The notes: generated by a model from the sequence alone, not told the origin. Counted from the first letter of the stretch, positions 27,043-40,740 are shown. The stretch: 57,147 nucleotides of DNA from Faecalibacterium sp. (GCA_022652735.1 JALCRP010000013.1:1-57147); one strand, 5' to 3'. Numbers and translations are program-made.

Positions 27043-27086
27043 AACGCCTTGAAGCGGCTGGCGACAGCTTTTTCAGGGCGTTTTTT
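27043..27086 (+). terminator. Terminator after the FMN-binding gene
   Basis: AACGCCTTGAA (27043-27053) pairs with TTCAGGGCGTT (27072-27082, one G-U pair), followed by T residues. It lies just before the Shine-Dalgarno of the next gene. Confidence 0.65.
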
Positions 27087-27109
27087 CGTCTGCGAAAGGA
27101 GCCTGCTGT

Positions 27110-28144
27110 ATGCCTGCCGATTTCGTTACGCCCGGCCTGACGCTGGAATATATCCCCTGCGCAGGCGGCGCGCGCCTTGTGCGCGTATACGGCGATACGC
27201 CGTGCCCGGTTTTGCCCGCGCAGATCGCGGGGCTGCCGCTTACGGAGCTTGGCCCTTACTGCTTTGCCGAAACCCAACGGGAAAGCGAGCTGCCGCCCGC
27301 CTCTGCGCTGCGGCGGGCTATCACAGACAAAGCCGGTACGGCTGTGGCGGGCGCAGCTTTGCCCGCTGCCGAGGTCTCCTTGCATCGCATCGGCGGCAGC
27401 TTTCTCGAAAGCGTCACTTTGCCCAAGGGCCTGCATACCATCGGCAGCTGTGCCTTTTATAACTGCCGCAGGCTGCAAAGCCTATCGGTGGCGGGCGGCA
27501 TCGAAACCTATGGCAGCGATGTTTTTTTGAACACCTTTTTGCTGCACACGCTGGTTTTGCGCGCCGCGCCGGATGCCGCGAGCAGCCTGTTCCGCCTTGT
27601 CAACAACCTGACAGGGGATGTGGAAGTGCGTTTTATGTTCGGCGAAACTGTGCAGGCCGCCGCCTTTTATCCCGAATACTGGGAGGACATCGAGGAGACG
27701 CCCGCCCACATTTTGCTGCACAACTATTCCGGCCAAGGGTATCATTACCGCCAGTGCTTTCTCGAGGGTGTGCCGCGCTGGGCCGAATACGATGCCGTTT
27801 TCCCGATGGCGCGCGCCGAAGACCCACCCGCCGCGATGGCGCTGCTGGCCTTTGGGCGGCTGCGCTGGCCGTGGGCGCTCGAGGCGCCGGCTGCCGCGCA
27901 GTACCGTGCCTTTTTGGCCGCGCACGGCGGCGAAGCTGTGGCTGTGCTGCAAAAGCGTGAGGATACCGAGGCGCTTGCCGCGCTGTTGGCGCTGCACGTG
28001 CTGGATGCGCCCGCCTTACAGCGCTGCGCCGTGGCCGCGGCCGATGCCGGAAGCGCTGCGTTTGCCGCCCTGCTGACGGATGCGCTGCACACCGGGCAGG
28101 CCGACGCCATGCCAAAAGCCGCCCGCTACGATTTTGCTTTTTAA
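27110..28144 (+). CDS. BspA-type leucine-rich-repeat protein
   Basis: A 344-residue protein with no signal peptide, so probably cytoplasmic. Residues about 85-160 contain LRR_5-type units (LPKGLHTIGSCAFYNC, then LQSLSVAGGIETYGSDVF), the BspA-like repeat. The N-terminal 50 residues and the Ala-rich C-terminal half (about 220-344) show no family I know. It begins the LRR/VWA/MoxR gene group: the VWA gene starts 87 bases after it on the same strand. In such groups an LRR protein could bind partners of the AAA machine. Start ATG follows AAAGGAG. Confidence 0.72.
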   Translation: MPADFVTPGLTLEYIPCAGGARLVRVYGDTPCPVLPAQIAGLPLTELGPYCFAETQRESELPPASALRRAITDKAGTAVAGAALPAAEVSLHRIGGSFLESVTLPKGLHTIGSCAFYNCRRLQSLSVAGGIETYGSDVFLNTFLLHTLVLRAAPDAASSLFRLVNNLTGDVEVRFMFGETVQAAAFYPEYWEDIEETPAHILLHNYSGQGYHYRQCFLEGVPRWAEYDAVFPMARAEDPPAAMALLAFGRLRWPWALEAPAAAQYRAFLAAHGGEAVAVLQKREDTEALAALLALHVLDAPALQRCAVAAADAGSAAFAALLTDALHTGQADAMPKAARYDFAF

Positions 28145-28230
28145 GCCGCCTGCACCAAAGCGGATTTTTCTTGTGCCGGCGCAAAGCCGGGTGTATCTTT
28201 GATAAAAACGCCGGAAAGGGGGTTTGTCAC

Positions 28231-29634
28231 ATGCCGGAGATGGGTTTTACTTCTCACCGCGCCGAAACGCAGGAGCAATGGCAGCTGCGCATGGCCGCCG
28301 AGACGCTTGCCGTGACGCGCAGCGAGCTGTATTTAGATTTTCGCTATTTTGATCTGGCGCTTTCTGCCCTTGCCCCTGCGGCAGACCCCGCCGCGCGCCG
28401 CCTTGCTACCGACGGCGTAAACCTTTATTTTGAGCCGGCCGCGCTGCTGCGCCTTTACCGTGAAAACCCAAAGTATCTGTGCCGCCTTTTGCTGCATACC
28501 GTGCTGCACTGCGTATTTCGCCATTTGTGGCTTTGCGCCGGGCGCGAGCCGGAGCTTTGGGGCCTCGCATGCGACATTGCCGTAGAAAACGCGATCGACG
28601 GCCTGCACAAGAAAAGCGTCGAGCGCCCGCTTGGCTATGTACGCATCCACGCTTACGAGGCCATCCGCGCCGAGGAAGGCACACTGGCCGCGGCGCCGGC
28701 CTACCGCTGGCTTGCCCGGCAAGGCCCGGGCGTACAGGCCCAGCTTTACCGCGAGTTTCATACCGACGACCATCGCCTTTGGCCTAAAGAGAGCGACCCG
28801 CCCACCTCGGCCGCCGTGCAAGCCGAAAGCACATGGCAAAAGCTCGGCCGCCAAACGCAAAGCGAAATGGAACGCCAGCACGATAAGGCCGCCGGAAATG
28901 AGCCAGGCAGCGCCGAAGAACAAGTGCGCGCCGCCGCGCGCAGCCGCCGCAGCTACCGCGATTTTTTGCGCAAATTCTGCATCTTGCGGGAGGAGCCTCA
29001 CCTTGACCTTGACAATTTCGATGTCAACTTTTACACCTATGGCCTTTCCGTGTACGGCAACGTGCCGCTGATCGAGCCGCAGGAGACGCGCGAAGCTTAC
29101 AAGGTGGAGGAGATCGCGCTTGTAGTGGATACCAGCTATTCGACAAGCGGCGCGCTGGTGCGGCATTTTCTCGAGGAGACGTATGCCCTGCTGAAGCAGC
29201 GTGAAAACTTTTTTCTGCGCATGAACCTGCGCCTGATTCAGGCGGACAATGTTGTACAGAAAGATGAAAAGATCACCTGTGAGGCCGAGCTGCGCGATGC
29301 AATGGCACATTTTTCCCTCAAGGGCGGCGGCGGCACCGATTTTCGCCCTGCCTTTACCTATGTAAATCATCTTTGCGCCGAAAAGCAGTTTCAAAACTTA
29401 AAAGGCCTTTTGTATTTCACCGATGGCCTCGGCATTTTCCCCGAAAAGCGCCCCGCCTACGATACGGCGTTTTTGTTTCTCGGCGAAAAGTACGATGACG
29501 CCGCCGTGCCGCCTTGGGCGATGAAGCTCATCCTTGACCCAGACGAGTTCGCCCCGCCCGAAGCCGCCGCGCCGTTTGTGCCGCCCGAGCCGGACGACGA
29601 TTTTGACGCCTACCACGAGCTGAACAATACCTAA
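28231..29634 (+). CDS. VWA-like domain protein with degenerate metallopeptidase fold (DUF2201-type)
   Basis: A 467-residue protein. The N-terminal half resembles the DUF2201 predicted metallopeptidase, but the zinc motif reads H89-T-V-L-H93, with Thr where catalytic Glu belongs, plus H98; catalysis is doubtful. The C-terminal half is a von Willebrand A domain with a MIDAS: DTSYS (about 310-314) and GGGTDF with the distal Thr and Asp. A charged, Gln/Glu-rich linker joins them. Start ATG 28231 follows AAAGGGGG; an upstream in-frame TTG/ATG-like start is less good. It is followed by a MoxR ATPase gene, the typical partner of VWA proteins, so the pair probably remodels or inserts metal in a client protein. 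Confidence 0.82.
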   Translation: MPEMGFTSHRAETQEQWQLRMAAETLAVTRSELYLDFRYFDLALSALAPAADPAARRLATDGVNLYFEPAALLRLYRENPKYLCRLLLHTVLHCVFRHLWLCAGREPELWGLACDIAVENAIDGLHKKSVERPLGYVRIHAYEAIRAEEGTLAAAPAYRWLARQGPGVQAQLYREFHTDDHRLWPKESDPPTSAAVQAESTWQKLGRQTQSEMERQHDKAAGNEPGSAEEQVRAAARSRRSYRDFLRKFCILREEPHLDLDNFDVNFYTYGLSVYGNVPLIEPQETREAYKVEEIALVVDTSYSTSGALVRHFLEETYALLKQRENFFLRMNLRLIQADNVVQKDEKITCEAELRDAMAHFSLKGGGGTDFRPAFTYVNHLCAEKQFQNLKGLLYFTDGLGIFPEKRPAYDTAFLFLGEKYDDAAVPPWAMKLILDPDEFAPPEAAAPFVPPEPDDDFDAYHELNNT

Positions 29635-29697
29635 GCGCAAGGCGCTTTCCCGCGGGCTTTTATCTCGCTTTCGTTTTTGCAGAAAAAGAGGTTTTCT

Positions 29698-31302
29698 ATG
29701 AATATCCAGCGCGCCAAACAGGAGATTGTCCATACCGTAAAAGCCTATCTCGCCAAGGATGCCCTTGGCGAATATGCCATCCCCGCGATTCGCCAGCGGC
29801 CTATTTTGCTGATGGGCCCGCCGGGCATCGGCAAAACGCAGATTCTCGCGCAGGCTGCGCGGGAATGCGGCGTGGCGCTTGTCGCCTATACCATCACGCA
29901 CCACACGCGCCAAAGCGCCGTGGGCCTGCCCTTTATCCGCCAGCGGGAGTATCAGGGCAAAACTGTCTCTGTCACCGAGTATACAATGAGCGAGATCATC
30001 GCCAGCGTATACGAAAAGATGCAGGCGACGGGCCTTTCCGAAGGAATTCTGTTTATCGACGAGATCAACTGCGTATCCGAGACGCTGGCCCCGACGATGC
30101 TGCAATTTTTACAGTGCAAAACCTTTGGCAATCAGGCAATCCCGCAAGGCTGGGTGATCGTCGCGGCCGGCAACCCGCCCGAATACAATAAATCCGTGCG
30201 CGATTTCGATCTCGTCACGCTCGACCGCGTGAAGCGCATGGACATCGAGCCGGATTATGCGGCTTTCAAGGCGTATGCGCATACCGTGCGCATTCACCCG
30301 GCCATCCTCGCCTATCTTGAGCTTCACCCTGACCACTTCTACCAGATTCAGGCCGACGTCGACGGCACACAGTTTGTTACAGCGCGCGGCTGGGAGGATT
30401 TGTCGAACCTGCTCGATACCTACGATACGCTGGGCCTTTCTGCCGATGAAGAGGTGATCCACGAGTATCTTCAGCATAAGGAGATTGCCGAAGATTTTTC
30501 CGCATATCTTGATTTGTACCAAAAATACCGCGACGATTACGGCGTCGAGGCCATTCTTGCGGGGCCGGCTTCGCCCAAGGTATTTCAGCGTGTGCTGCGC
30601 GCCGCTTTTGATGAGCGGCTGGCGCTGGTCAGCCTGCTTTTGGCTGCGCTTGAAAACCGTTTTGCGGCCGTGGATGCCGCCGCGGCGCTGGCCGACGGCG
30701 CGTATACGCTGCTGAAAAACTATCACGCGGCGCTGGCCGCGCCCGGCGCAAAGGCGCCCGCAGAAGCGTTCGCCGCCCTTTGTGAAGCAGACAAAGCCGC
30801 CCTTGCGCAGGCGCAGGCGGCCGGGCTTTTGGCGCGCGATGCGCAGCGCGCCCGCCGTGCGCTGCTGGATACCGAGGCCGTATGGCTGCGCCTTTTGCAA
30901 GCTTCGGCCGCCGAAGCGCCTGCTGCACACCTATCCAATACCACACCCGAAAAGGCATCTGTCCCCGCCGAGGAAATCGGCGCGCAGGCCGCCTCTGCCG
31001 AAGCTGCGCTTACTTTGCTGAAAGGTGCCTTTGCGCCGCTGGCCGCCGCGCGCGCCGAGGCCGAAGCCGCCGCCTCTGCGGCGCTGGAGCATGCCTTTGA
31101 TTTTATGGAGCAGGCGTTTGCTTCCGGGCAGGAGATGGTGGTGTTTGTGACGGAGCTGACGCTTTCGCCGGCCGCGCAGCGGTTTTTGGTGGCCAACGGC
31201 TGCCCGCGCTATTTCACCTACAACAAATCGCTTTTGCTGGATAGCCGCAAGGCCGCTTTGCAGCGTGAGCTTGCGAAAGAGGCCGAGACGCACGGCGCTT
31301 AA
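29698..31302 (+). CDS. MoxR-type AAA+ ATPase with long C-terminal extension
   Basis: A 534-residue ATPase. Walker A is GPPGIGKT (residues 40-47), Walker B is LFIDEIN (about 120-126), followed by sensor 1 VAAGNPPE. The core, about 300 residues, is the usual MoxR length. An Ala/Glu-rich helical extension of about 230 residues follows and is not found in typical MoxR; it ends with a conserved-looking segment (VVFVTELTLSPAAQRF). ATG 29698 was chosen by position relative to the family start. It is 63 bases after the VWA gene. MoxR-VWA pairs act as chaperone-like remodellers; the client is unknown. Confidence 0.86.
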   Translation: MNIQRAKQEIVHTVKAYLAKDALGEYAIPAIRQRPILLMGPPGIGKTQILAQAARECGVALVAYTITHHTRQSAVGLPFIRQREYQGKTVSVTEYTMSEIIASVYEKMQATGLSEGILFIDEINCVSETLAPTMLQFLQCKTFGNQAIPQGWVIVAAGNPPEYNKSVRDFDLVTLDRVKRMDIEPDYAAFKAYAHTVRIHPAILAYLELHPDHFYQIQADVDGTQFVTARGWEDLSNLLDTYDTLGLSADEEVIHEYLQHKEIAEDFSAYLDLYQKYRDDYGVEAILAGPASPKVFQRVLRAAFDERLALVSLLLAALENRFAAVDAAAALADGAYTLLKNYHAALAAPGAKAPAEAFAALCEADKAALAQAQAAGLLARDAQRARRALLDTEAVWLRLLQASAAEAPAAHLSNTTPEKASVPAEEIGAQAASAEAALTLLKGAFAPLAAARAEAEAAASAALEHAFDFMEQAFASGQEMVVFVTELTLSPAAQRFLVANGCPRYFTYNKSLLLDSRKAALQRELAKEAETHGA

Positions 31303-31387
31303 CGCGGCGGCCTGACGTCTGCGGCAAAGCTGCCGTGCCGCGTTTGCGGCGGCCGACGCTTTTGCTTTGAAAATTGTGAGGAAGTTT

Positions 31388-32347
31388 ATGCTCGATCATC
31401 TGCTTTTCAGCCTGAACAGTACGGTGCCTTTATTCGCCATCATGGTATTGGGGTATCTGCTGCGCCAAAAGGGCTTTCTCAGCGAAGGCTTTATCGCCGA
31501 CGCCAATAAGTTTGTGTTTCATATTTCGCTGCCGGCGCTGCTGTTTATTGATATGGCATCCACCGATGTGCGCACCGTGTTCGATGGGCCGTTCGTGCTG
31601 TTTTGCCTGTTTGCCACAGCTTCCAGTATCCTTGTGATCTGGGCGCTGGCCAAGCTTTTCATCCGGGATAAATCCGTGGTGGGCGAGTTCGTGCAGGCCT
31701 CCTACCGCTCCTCGGCGGCGATCCTCGGCTCGGCGCTGACGGCGATGCTGTACGGCACTTCTGGCTTTTCCGGGCTGATGATTTTGGGCAGTGTGCCGCT
31801 GTACAATATTTTTGCCGTGCTGATTCTCGTGCTGGAAAGCCCGGACGCAGCCATTTCTGCGGGCAATCTGCGCGCCCGCCTTGGCGGCAGCCTGAAGCGC
31901 ATCGCCACAAATCCGATCTTGCTGGGCATTCTGGCGGGCTTTGTGTTTGGCTTTCTGCGCATTCCGCTGCCCACAATGGTATCAAATACGTTTTCCACCA
32001 TCAGCAAAATGACGACGCCGCTGGCCCTTATCGCCATTGGCGCCGGGTTCCAAGGCAAGGCGGCGCTTGGCCGGCTAAAGCTTACCGGCATTGCCACGGC
32101 GCTTAAGCTTATGGTGCTGCCTGCCGTCTTTTTGCCGCTTGCGGTGCATTTTGGCTTTACGGGCGAAAAGTTTGCGGTGCTGCTTGTGATGCTCGGCAGC
32201 ATCACCACGCCGGCCTCCTACGTGATGGCAAAGCAGATGGGCCACGAGGGCACCCTGACGGCGAGCGTCTGCGTCGCCACCACAGCGCTGGGCGCATTAA
32301 GCCTGACATTCTGGCTGTTTTTGGCGGGCTGCCTCGGCTGGATCTAA
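31388..32347 (+). CDS. AEC (auxin efflux carrier) family transporter
   Basis: A 319-residue membrane protein with about ten helices. The N-terminal LNSTVPLFAIMVLGYLLRQKG and the C-terminal GSITTPASYVMAKQMG are typical of the AEC/MleP/YwkB group, which exports or takes up malate, malonate and other organic acids. Start ATG 31388 follows GAGGAAG. It could move a fermentation acid but nothing adjacent identifies the substrate. It ends at the terminator it shares with the ATP synthase operon. Confidence 0.9.
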   Translation: MLDHLLFSLNSTVPLFAIMVLGYLLRQKGFLSEGFIADANKFVFHISLPALLFIDMASTDVRTVFDGPFVLFCLFATASSILVIWALAKLFIRDKSVVGEFVQASYRSSAAILGSALTAMLYGTSGFSGLMILGSVPLYNIFAVLILVLESPDAAISAGNLRARLGGSLKRIATNPILLGILAGFVFGFLRIPLPTMVSNTFSTISKMTTPLALIAIGAGFQGKAALGRLKLTGIATALKLMVLPAVFLPLAVHFGFTGEKFAVLLVMLGSITTPASYVMAKQMGHEGTLTASVCVATTALGALSLTFWLFLAGCLGWI

Positions 32348-32374
32348 GCGCGGCATCTGGCACAATTTGGGCAT

Positions 32375-32415
32375 AAAAAAGCTCCCGTACAGCGAAATGC
32401 TGCCGGGAGTTTTTA
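32375..32415. terminator. Two-way terminator between the AEC gene and atpC
   Basis: CTCCCG-TA-CAGC / GCTG-C-CGGGAG stem with A-run before and TTTTT after; it stops the AEC gene and the ATP synthase operon. Confidence 0.92.
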
Positions 32416-32481
32416 TTTGCGAGTTGTCGGCGCACGAAATGCTTTTCTGCCAAGCCCTTCGCCGCGCCGCCTTTTGGCGCC

Positions 32482-32880
32482 TTATTTTGCCACGGATTCG
32501 CGCACCAGCGCGCGCTTCAGGCGGGCTTCGGCCATCTCCATCTCGCGCTTATCGAGGTTTTCCTGATGCAAAGCCTCTTCGGCGCGGGCCTTGGAGGCTT
32601 CGGCACGCTCCTTGTCGATGTCCTCGGCCCATTCCCATGTCGTCGCCAATAAGCGCGCTTTGCCGCCCATCACGCTCAGCATGCCGCCCATGCAGGCCGC
32701 ATAGCGCGTTTTGCCATCCACCAGCACATGCGCCTCGCCCATGCCGACGGCCGAGCAGTAATCACAGTGGCGCGCCAGAATGCACAGATCGCCCTCGATC
32801 GTGCGGCAAAACAGCTTTTCGGCCTCGCCGTCAAAGGCGCAGCCGTCCGGCGTCAGGATCTGCAAAGGGAAGGTATTCAT
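32482..32880 (-). CDS. atpC: F1 ATP synthase epsilon subunit
   Basis: A 132-residue central-stalk subunit: N-terminal beta sandwich with FPLQILTPDGCAFDG and the GDLCILARHCD segment, and C-terminal two-helix domain rich in Lys/Glu/Ala. It regulates ATPase activity. It starts three bases after the atpD stop and is the last gene of the operon. Confidence 0.93.
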   Translation of the reverse strand: MNTFPLQILTPDGCAFDGEAEKLFCRTIEGDLCILARHCDYCSAVGMGEAHVLVDGKTRYAACMGGMLSVMGGKARLLATTWEWAEDIDKERAEASKARAEEALHQENLDKREMEMAEARLKRALVRESVAK

Positions 32881-32883
32881 GGC

Positions 32884-34287
<1,404 letters not shown>

Positions 34288-34382
34288 CTACACTCCTTTG
34301 TTAAAAGTTTCGGTTCAAAGGCGCATCCGCGCCATTTTTACGGCTGCGGCGGCTTACACTTTTTGCGGCCGCCGGGCCGATG

Positions 34383-35243
34383 TCACTGCTCTGCGCCGGC
34401 AACGATCTCGGTAATCTCCTGTGTGATCGCAGCCTGGCGGGCACGGTTATAGTAGAGGTTCAGATTTTGGATCATGTCGCTTGCATTATTTGTGGCGGCG
34501 TCCATCGCGGTGCGCCGTGCGCCCAGCTCGCTGGCGACAGATTCACACATCGCGCCGTACACGATCCCCGCGATATACTCCGGCACGATCGCGTCAAACA
34601 CGGTTTCGCTATCCGGCTCGTAGAGGATCATATCCCGCGCGCCCTTTTGCTCGCCCGCGGCCTTTTCCTGCGGCGGGCAGCTAAACGGCAATACGCGGAT
34701 CGTGGCGGGCGTCTGGCTCAGCATCGAGACAAAGTTTGTGTACCCGACATAAATTTCGTCAAACTCGCCGGCCAGATACTTCTGCGATACGATGCGCGAA
34801 AGCTCGAAGCAATCGCTTACCGAGACATCGGCCGCGAGGCTGAACGCCTCGGTAACAAGCTCGATGCCGGCATGCTTATAATACTCCACTGCCTTTTTGC
34901 CGATGGGCAGCACACAGTAGTTTTTGCCCGCGGCGTCGGCCGTGATCTGCTTAAAGATGTTCGTGTTATAGCCGCCGGCAAGGCCGCGGTCGCCCGCGAT
35001 CACGATAAAGCAGCTGCGTTTCACTTCGCGCTTTTTGACATACGCGCTCAAAAATTCGGTGTTGGAGCCTGCAATGTCCAAAAGCGTCTGGTGCAGCTCG
35101 GTAAAATAGGGGCGGCTGGCTTCGACGCGGAGCTTCGCGCGGCGCAGCTTGGAGGATGCCACCAGCTCCATCGCTTTGGTGATCTGCATGGTACTCTCTA
35201 CGCTTTTGATGCGCAGCTTGATGTCCTTCATGGAACCTGCCAT
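34383..35243 (-). CDS. atpG: F1 ATP synthase gamma subunit
   Basis: A 286-residue rotor shaft subunit. N-terminal KLRIKSVESTMQITKAMELVAS begins with a conserved helix, and the C-terminal helix ends with NLYYNRARQAAITQEITEI, the signature that inserts into the hexamer. Start ATG follows GGAGG; gap to atpA is 13 bases. Confidence 0.98.
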   Translation of the reverse strand: MAGSMKDIKLRIKSVESTMQITKAMELVASSKLRRAKLRVEASRPYFTELHQTLLDIAGSNTEFLSAYVKKREVKRSCFIVIAGDRGLAGGYNTNIFKQITADAAGKNYCVLPIGKKAVEYYKHAGIELVTEAFSLAADVSVSDCFELSRIVSQKYLAGEFDEIYVGYTNFVSMLSQTPATIRVLPFSCPPQEKAAGEQKGARDMILYEPDSETVFDAIVPEYIAGIVYGAMCESVASELGARRTAMDAATNNASDMIQNLNLYYNRARQAAITQEITEIVAGAEQ

Positions 35244-35256
35244 GCTGTTCGCCTCC

Positions 35257-36822
<1,566 letters not shown>

Positions 36823-37362
36823 TTACAATACGGTGCCGGCGATGTCGCGGCGCAGCGCGTCCAAGCGCGCCTGTACCGTGCCGTCGAGGCGTTCGCCTGC
36901 CAGATCAAGGCGGATACCGCCCAAAACAGCCGGGTCAACGCGGTTTGCGACATGCACGGCCTTGCCGGTCATCTCCGAAAGTTTTTGCTCCAGCTTTGCC
37001 CGTGCGGTATCGTGCAGGGGCACCGCGCTTACGGCGGTGGCTTCCACGATGCCGTGGGCCTCGTTATAGCAGGCCCGGTACTCCCGCGCGCAGCCTTTCA
37101 GCTCCCGCAGGGTACCGTTTTCGCACAGAATCTTCAAAAAGTTCACGACGTACAGATGCATTTTCCCGCCAAATGCTTCGTCGATCAGGCCGCAGCGTTC
37201 CTTTTTAGGGAGGTTCGGCAGGCTAAGCAAATGCAGATAATCGGGGTTTTCCGCCAGCATCTTTGCCGCGGTTTCGATCTGCGGCAGCAGCTCGCTTTCA
37301 AGCCCTTCTTCGGCGGCCAGCCCATACAGGCTTCCGCCGTACATTTTGGCCGTTTCGGTCAT
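36823..37362 (-). CDS. atpH: F1 ATP synthase delta subunit
   Basis: A 179-residue peripheral-stalk subunit (OSCP-like). The N-terminal helical domain and the C-terminal VDPAVLGGIRLDLAGERLDGTV segment match the family. ATG overlaps the atpF stop by four bases (ATGA), so translation is coupled. Confidence 0.95.
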   Translation of the reverse strand: MTETAKMYGGSLYGLAAEEGLESELLPQIETAAKMLAENPDYLHLLSLPNLPKKERCGLIDEAFGGKMHLYVVNFLKILCENGTLRELKGCAREYRACYNEAHGIVEATAVSAVPLHDTARAKLEQKLSEMTGKAVHVANRVDPAVLGGIRLDLAGERLDGTVQARLDALRRDIAGTVL

Positions 37363-37868
37363 GATGCTTCACCCACGTTCTTGATGAACTCGTCGATAAG
37401 CTGCTGGTGATCTTTCTGGTCAATTTCGCGCTCGACGACCTTCGAGGCGATTTCCATCGCCATGCCGCCGATCTCGTCCTTGGCCTCATTTACGGCCTTC
37501 TTGCGCTCAAGGGCAATGTCTTCTTCGGCCTTTTGCTTAATTTGCGCGGCCGAGGCGCGTGCCTCGCCTACGATGGCTTCGCTGCGGGCCGTCGCCGTCT
37601 TTTGTGCGTCGGTAAGGATGCTGTTAGCCGTCGCCTTGGCATCCGCCATGTTCTGCTCGTATTCGGCTTTCATGGCTTCGGCTTCGGCGCGTACTTTTTC
37701 AGCTTCCGCAATCTGTGCGTCCGCCTTTTCCTTGCGCTCGGCCAAAATCTTTTTTACCGGCCCCAGCAAAAACTTTTTCAGAACTGCCAGCGTGATGAAC
37801 AGGTTGCAGATCTGAATCACAAAAGTCCACGGGTCAATCGTAATCAGCGCCTGATATAATGCGCTCAT
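37359..37868 (-). CDS. atpF: F0 ATP synthase b subunit
   Basis: A 169-residue stalk protein: one N-terminal membrane helix (about 15-37), then a long charged helix rich in Ala/Glu/Lys (about 45-150). Begins with the family pattern around DPWTFVIQICNLFITL. It dimerises and links the membrane part to F1 via delta. Confidence 0.96.
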   Translation of the reverse strand: MSALYQALITIDPWTFVIQICNLFITLAVLKKFLLGPVKKILAERKEKADAQIAEAEKVRAEAEAMKAEYEQNMADAKATANSILTDAQKTATARSEAIVGEARASAAQIKQKAEEDIALERKKAVNEAKDEIGGMAMEIASKVVEREIDQKDHQQLIDEFIKNVGEAS

Positions 37869-37910
37869 TGTTTCTCCTCCTGTCTTTTCAATTTTGGATG
37901 CAGGAGATGC

Positions 37911-39174
<1,264 letters not shown>

Positions 39175-39176
39175 GC

Positions 39177-39683
39177 TTATTTGTCACCCCCTTTTTCACA
39201 GGGCGGCACATTTGCCTGCACATTTTCCGCAGGGCGGGCAGGCTCATCCTCTTCTACAGAGACTTCCTCGCCTTTTGGTTTTGCAGGCTGATAGCGCCCG
39301 GTTATTTGCAGATAGTAAATCGTCATGCGCGGGAACGCCAGCGGGAGAATGCCCGCCACAAACTGAAAACACGGCGCTGCGATAGCCACCACGACCCACG
39401 CCGCCTGTAACAGCAAACGGATATTATACGAAAGCTGAATCATCGCCTTGCGATGCTTTTCGTCCGGCTCCTCGATGGCCTTTTGCACCATGAGGCACAG
39501 CCCCGCAAAATTGCCGATGGCGATTACGGCGCCTACCACGCCGCCCAGCACCACCTTGTAATCAAACGGCGCCCACCCGACAAGGTGCAGCGCAGCAAAA
39601 AGCACAAACATCACAACGGTTAAAAGGGTAGTGCCGCAGGCGATGTGGATCAATTCTTTTTTGGAATCCGCTTGCAATTTCAT
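39177..39683 (-). CDS. atpI: ATP synthase subunit I (AtpI-like)
   Basis: A 168-residue membrane protein with four helices in residues 10-130. AtpI helps assemble the c ring. The tail (about 135-168) is hydrophilic and rich in Glu, Pro and Ala. Placed as expected ahead of atpB in the operon. Called by place and topology, as the family is poorly conserved. Confidence 0.8.
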   Translation of the reverse strand: MKLQADSKKELIHIACGTTLLTVVMFVLFAALHLVGWAPFDYKVVLGGVVGAVIAIGNFAGLCLMVQKAIEEPDEKHRKAMIQLSYNIRLLLQAAWVVVAIAAPCFQFVAGILPLAFPRMTIYYLQITGRYQPAKPKGEEVSVEEDEPARPAENVQANVPPCEKGGDK

Positions 39684-39705
39684 GCCATACGCTCCTTCTC
39701 GGCTT

Positions 39706-39966
39706 TCAGCTATGCCGGTTAAATCGGGCAGTTGGCCCGTTTTGCTTTTCCGCTTTTTTCATCATCATCTTGGCGAACTTCCAAAAGTTCTGCGCGCCGG
39801 CGCCAAGCCCCAAAACCAGCGCCGGAACATACAGCCACGCCGGCGCGCCGCGGCTGTTAACAAGCCACGCGCAGCCCCACAGGCAAATGACGGGCGGCAG
39901 CAAAATCGAAAGCCCCAGCTGTGTCAGCCAGACGATATTTCCCAGCGCCTTCATCCAGCTGTCCAT
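39706..39966 (-). CDS. AtpZ/AtpI-type small membrane protein
   Basis: An 86-residue protein with two hydrophobic helices and a basic C-terminus. It starts the ATP synthase operon, the position of AtpZ (putative Mg2+/Ca2+ channel-like partner of AtpI). ATG 39966 has AAAGGAAG upstream; an ORF opening 23 codons earlier runs over the promoter and is not used. Low conservation, so the exact family is inference. Confidence 0.72.
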   Translation of the reverse strand: MDSWMKALGNIVWLTQLGLSILLPPVICLWGCAWLVNSRGAPAWLYVPALVLGLGAGAQNFWKFAKMMMKKAEKQNGPTARFNRHS

Positions 39967-40006
39967 AGCTCTTCCTTTCATACTTTGGAAAATGAGGATT
40001 ACATCC

Positions 40007-40035
40007 AGTATAAACAATCCCTTTGCGCAAAACAA
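40007..40035 (-). promoter_or_regulatory. Promoter of the ATP synthase operon
   Basis: On the minus strand TTGTTT, 17 bases, TATACT; about 40 bases before the first ATG. The rest of the 338-base gap up to 40305 shows no gene; a plus-strand promoter is not obvious. Confidence 0.65.
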
Positions 40036-40304
40036 GCGAACTTTGTTCTTAAAATATCAAATATATTTTGTGCAAAACATCGGTTTGCTGCCGCCGCGGC
40101 GGGTTGCGGGATAGCGTATCAAAAAATTGGCGCATCGGCAACCCCTTCTGGGGCGAAAAGCAAAAAGTGTATCGTGAAATTTGCAAATTCATAATAGGTT
40201 TTGGGTTTGTTCAAAAAATCACCACAGTTTCCTGCAATACTGGTTACAGCTATAAGCAGCGGCAACTTTGCCGTATTACCGCAAGGGATAAGAGGGAAAC
40301 TGCC

Positions 40305-40700
40305 ATGAAAGAGAAAATTCGGCGTTTTATGGCCGGGCGCTATGGAAACGATGCGCTGAACCAGTTTTTAAGCGTAGGCAGCATTGCATGCTTTTTTATT
40401 GCGCTGCTGTCGCGGCTGGGGCTGTTTTACTGGCTGGGGCTTGCGATCTTGCTTTATATGTATTTCCGCATGCTGAGCCGGAATATCCCCGCCCGCACTG
40501 CGGAAAACTATAAGTTCTATACGATGAAGGGCAACGTCGCCTCGTGGTGGCACGGCAAACGCGCCCAGTGGGACAGCCGCAAGGTCTACCGCTATTTCAC
40601 CTGCCCGAAATGTCACCAGAAAATGCGTGTGCCGCGCGGCCGTGGCCGTATCCAAATTTCCTGCCCGCGCTGCGGCACCCAGTTCATCAAAAAAAGCTGA
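40305..40700 (+). CDS. Membrane-anchored zinc-ribbon protein
   Basis: A 131-residue protein of unknown function. It has two membrane helices (about 22-55), then a basic stretch and a C-terminal zinc ribbon: CPKCHQK and CPRCGTQ (about 103-106 and 121-124). It heads a three-gene group with the DUF5685 and J-domain genes. ATG 40305 follows GAGGG. The ribbon faces the cytoplasm if the two helices form a hairpin. I do not know its role. Confidence 0.78.
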   Translation: MKEKIRRFMAGRYGNDALNQFLSVGSIACFFIALLSRLGLFYWLGLAILLYMYFRMLSRNIPARTAENYKFYTMKGNVASWWHGKRAQWDSRKVYRYFTCPKCHQKMRVPRGRGRIQISCPRCGTQFIKKS

Positions 40701-40740
40701 TGCCTTTTTGGGCATCAAGCGGGAAGGGCGGGGAACCCAC

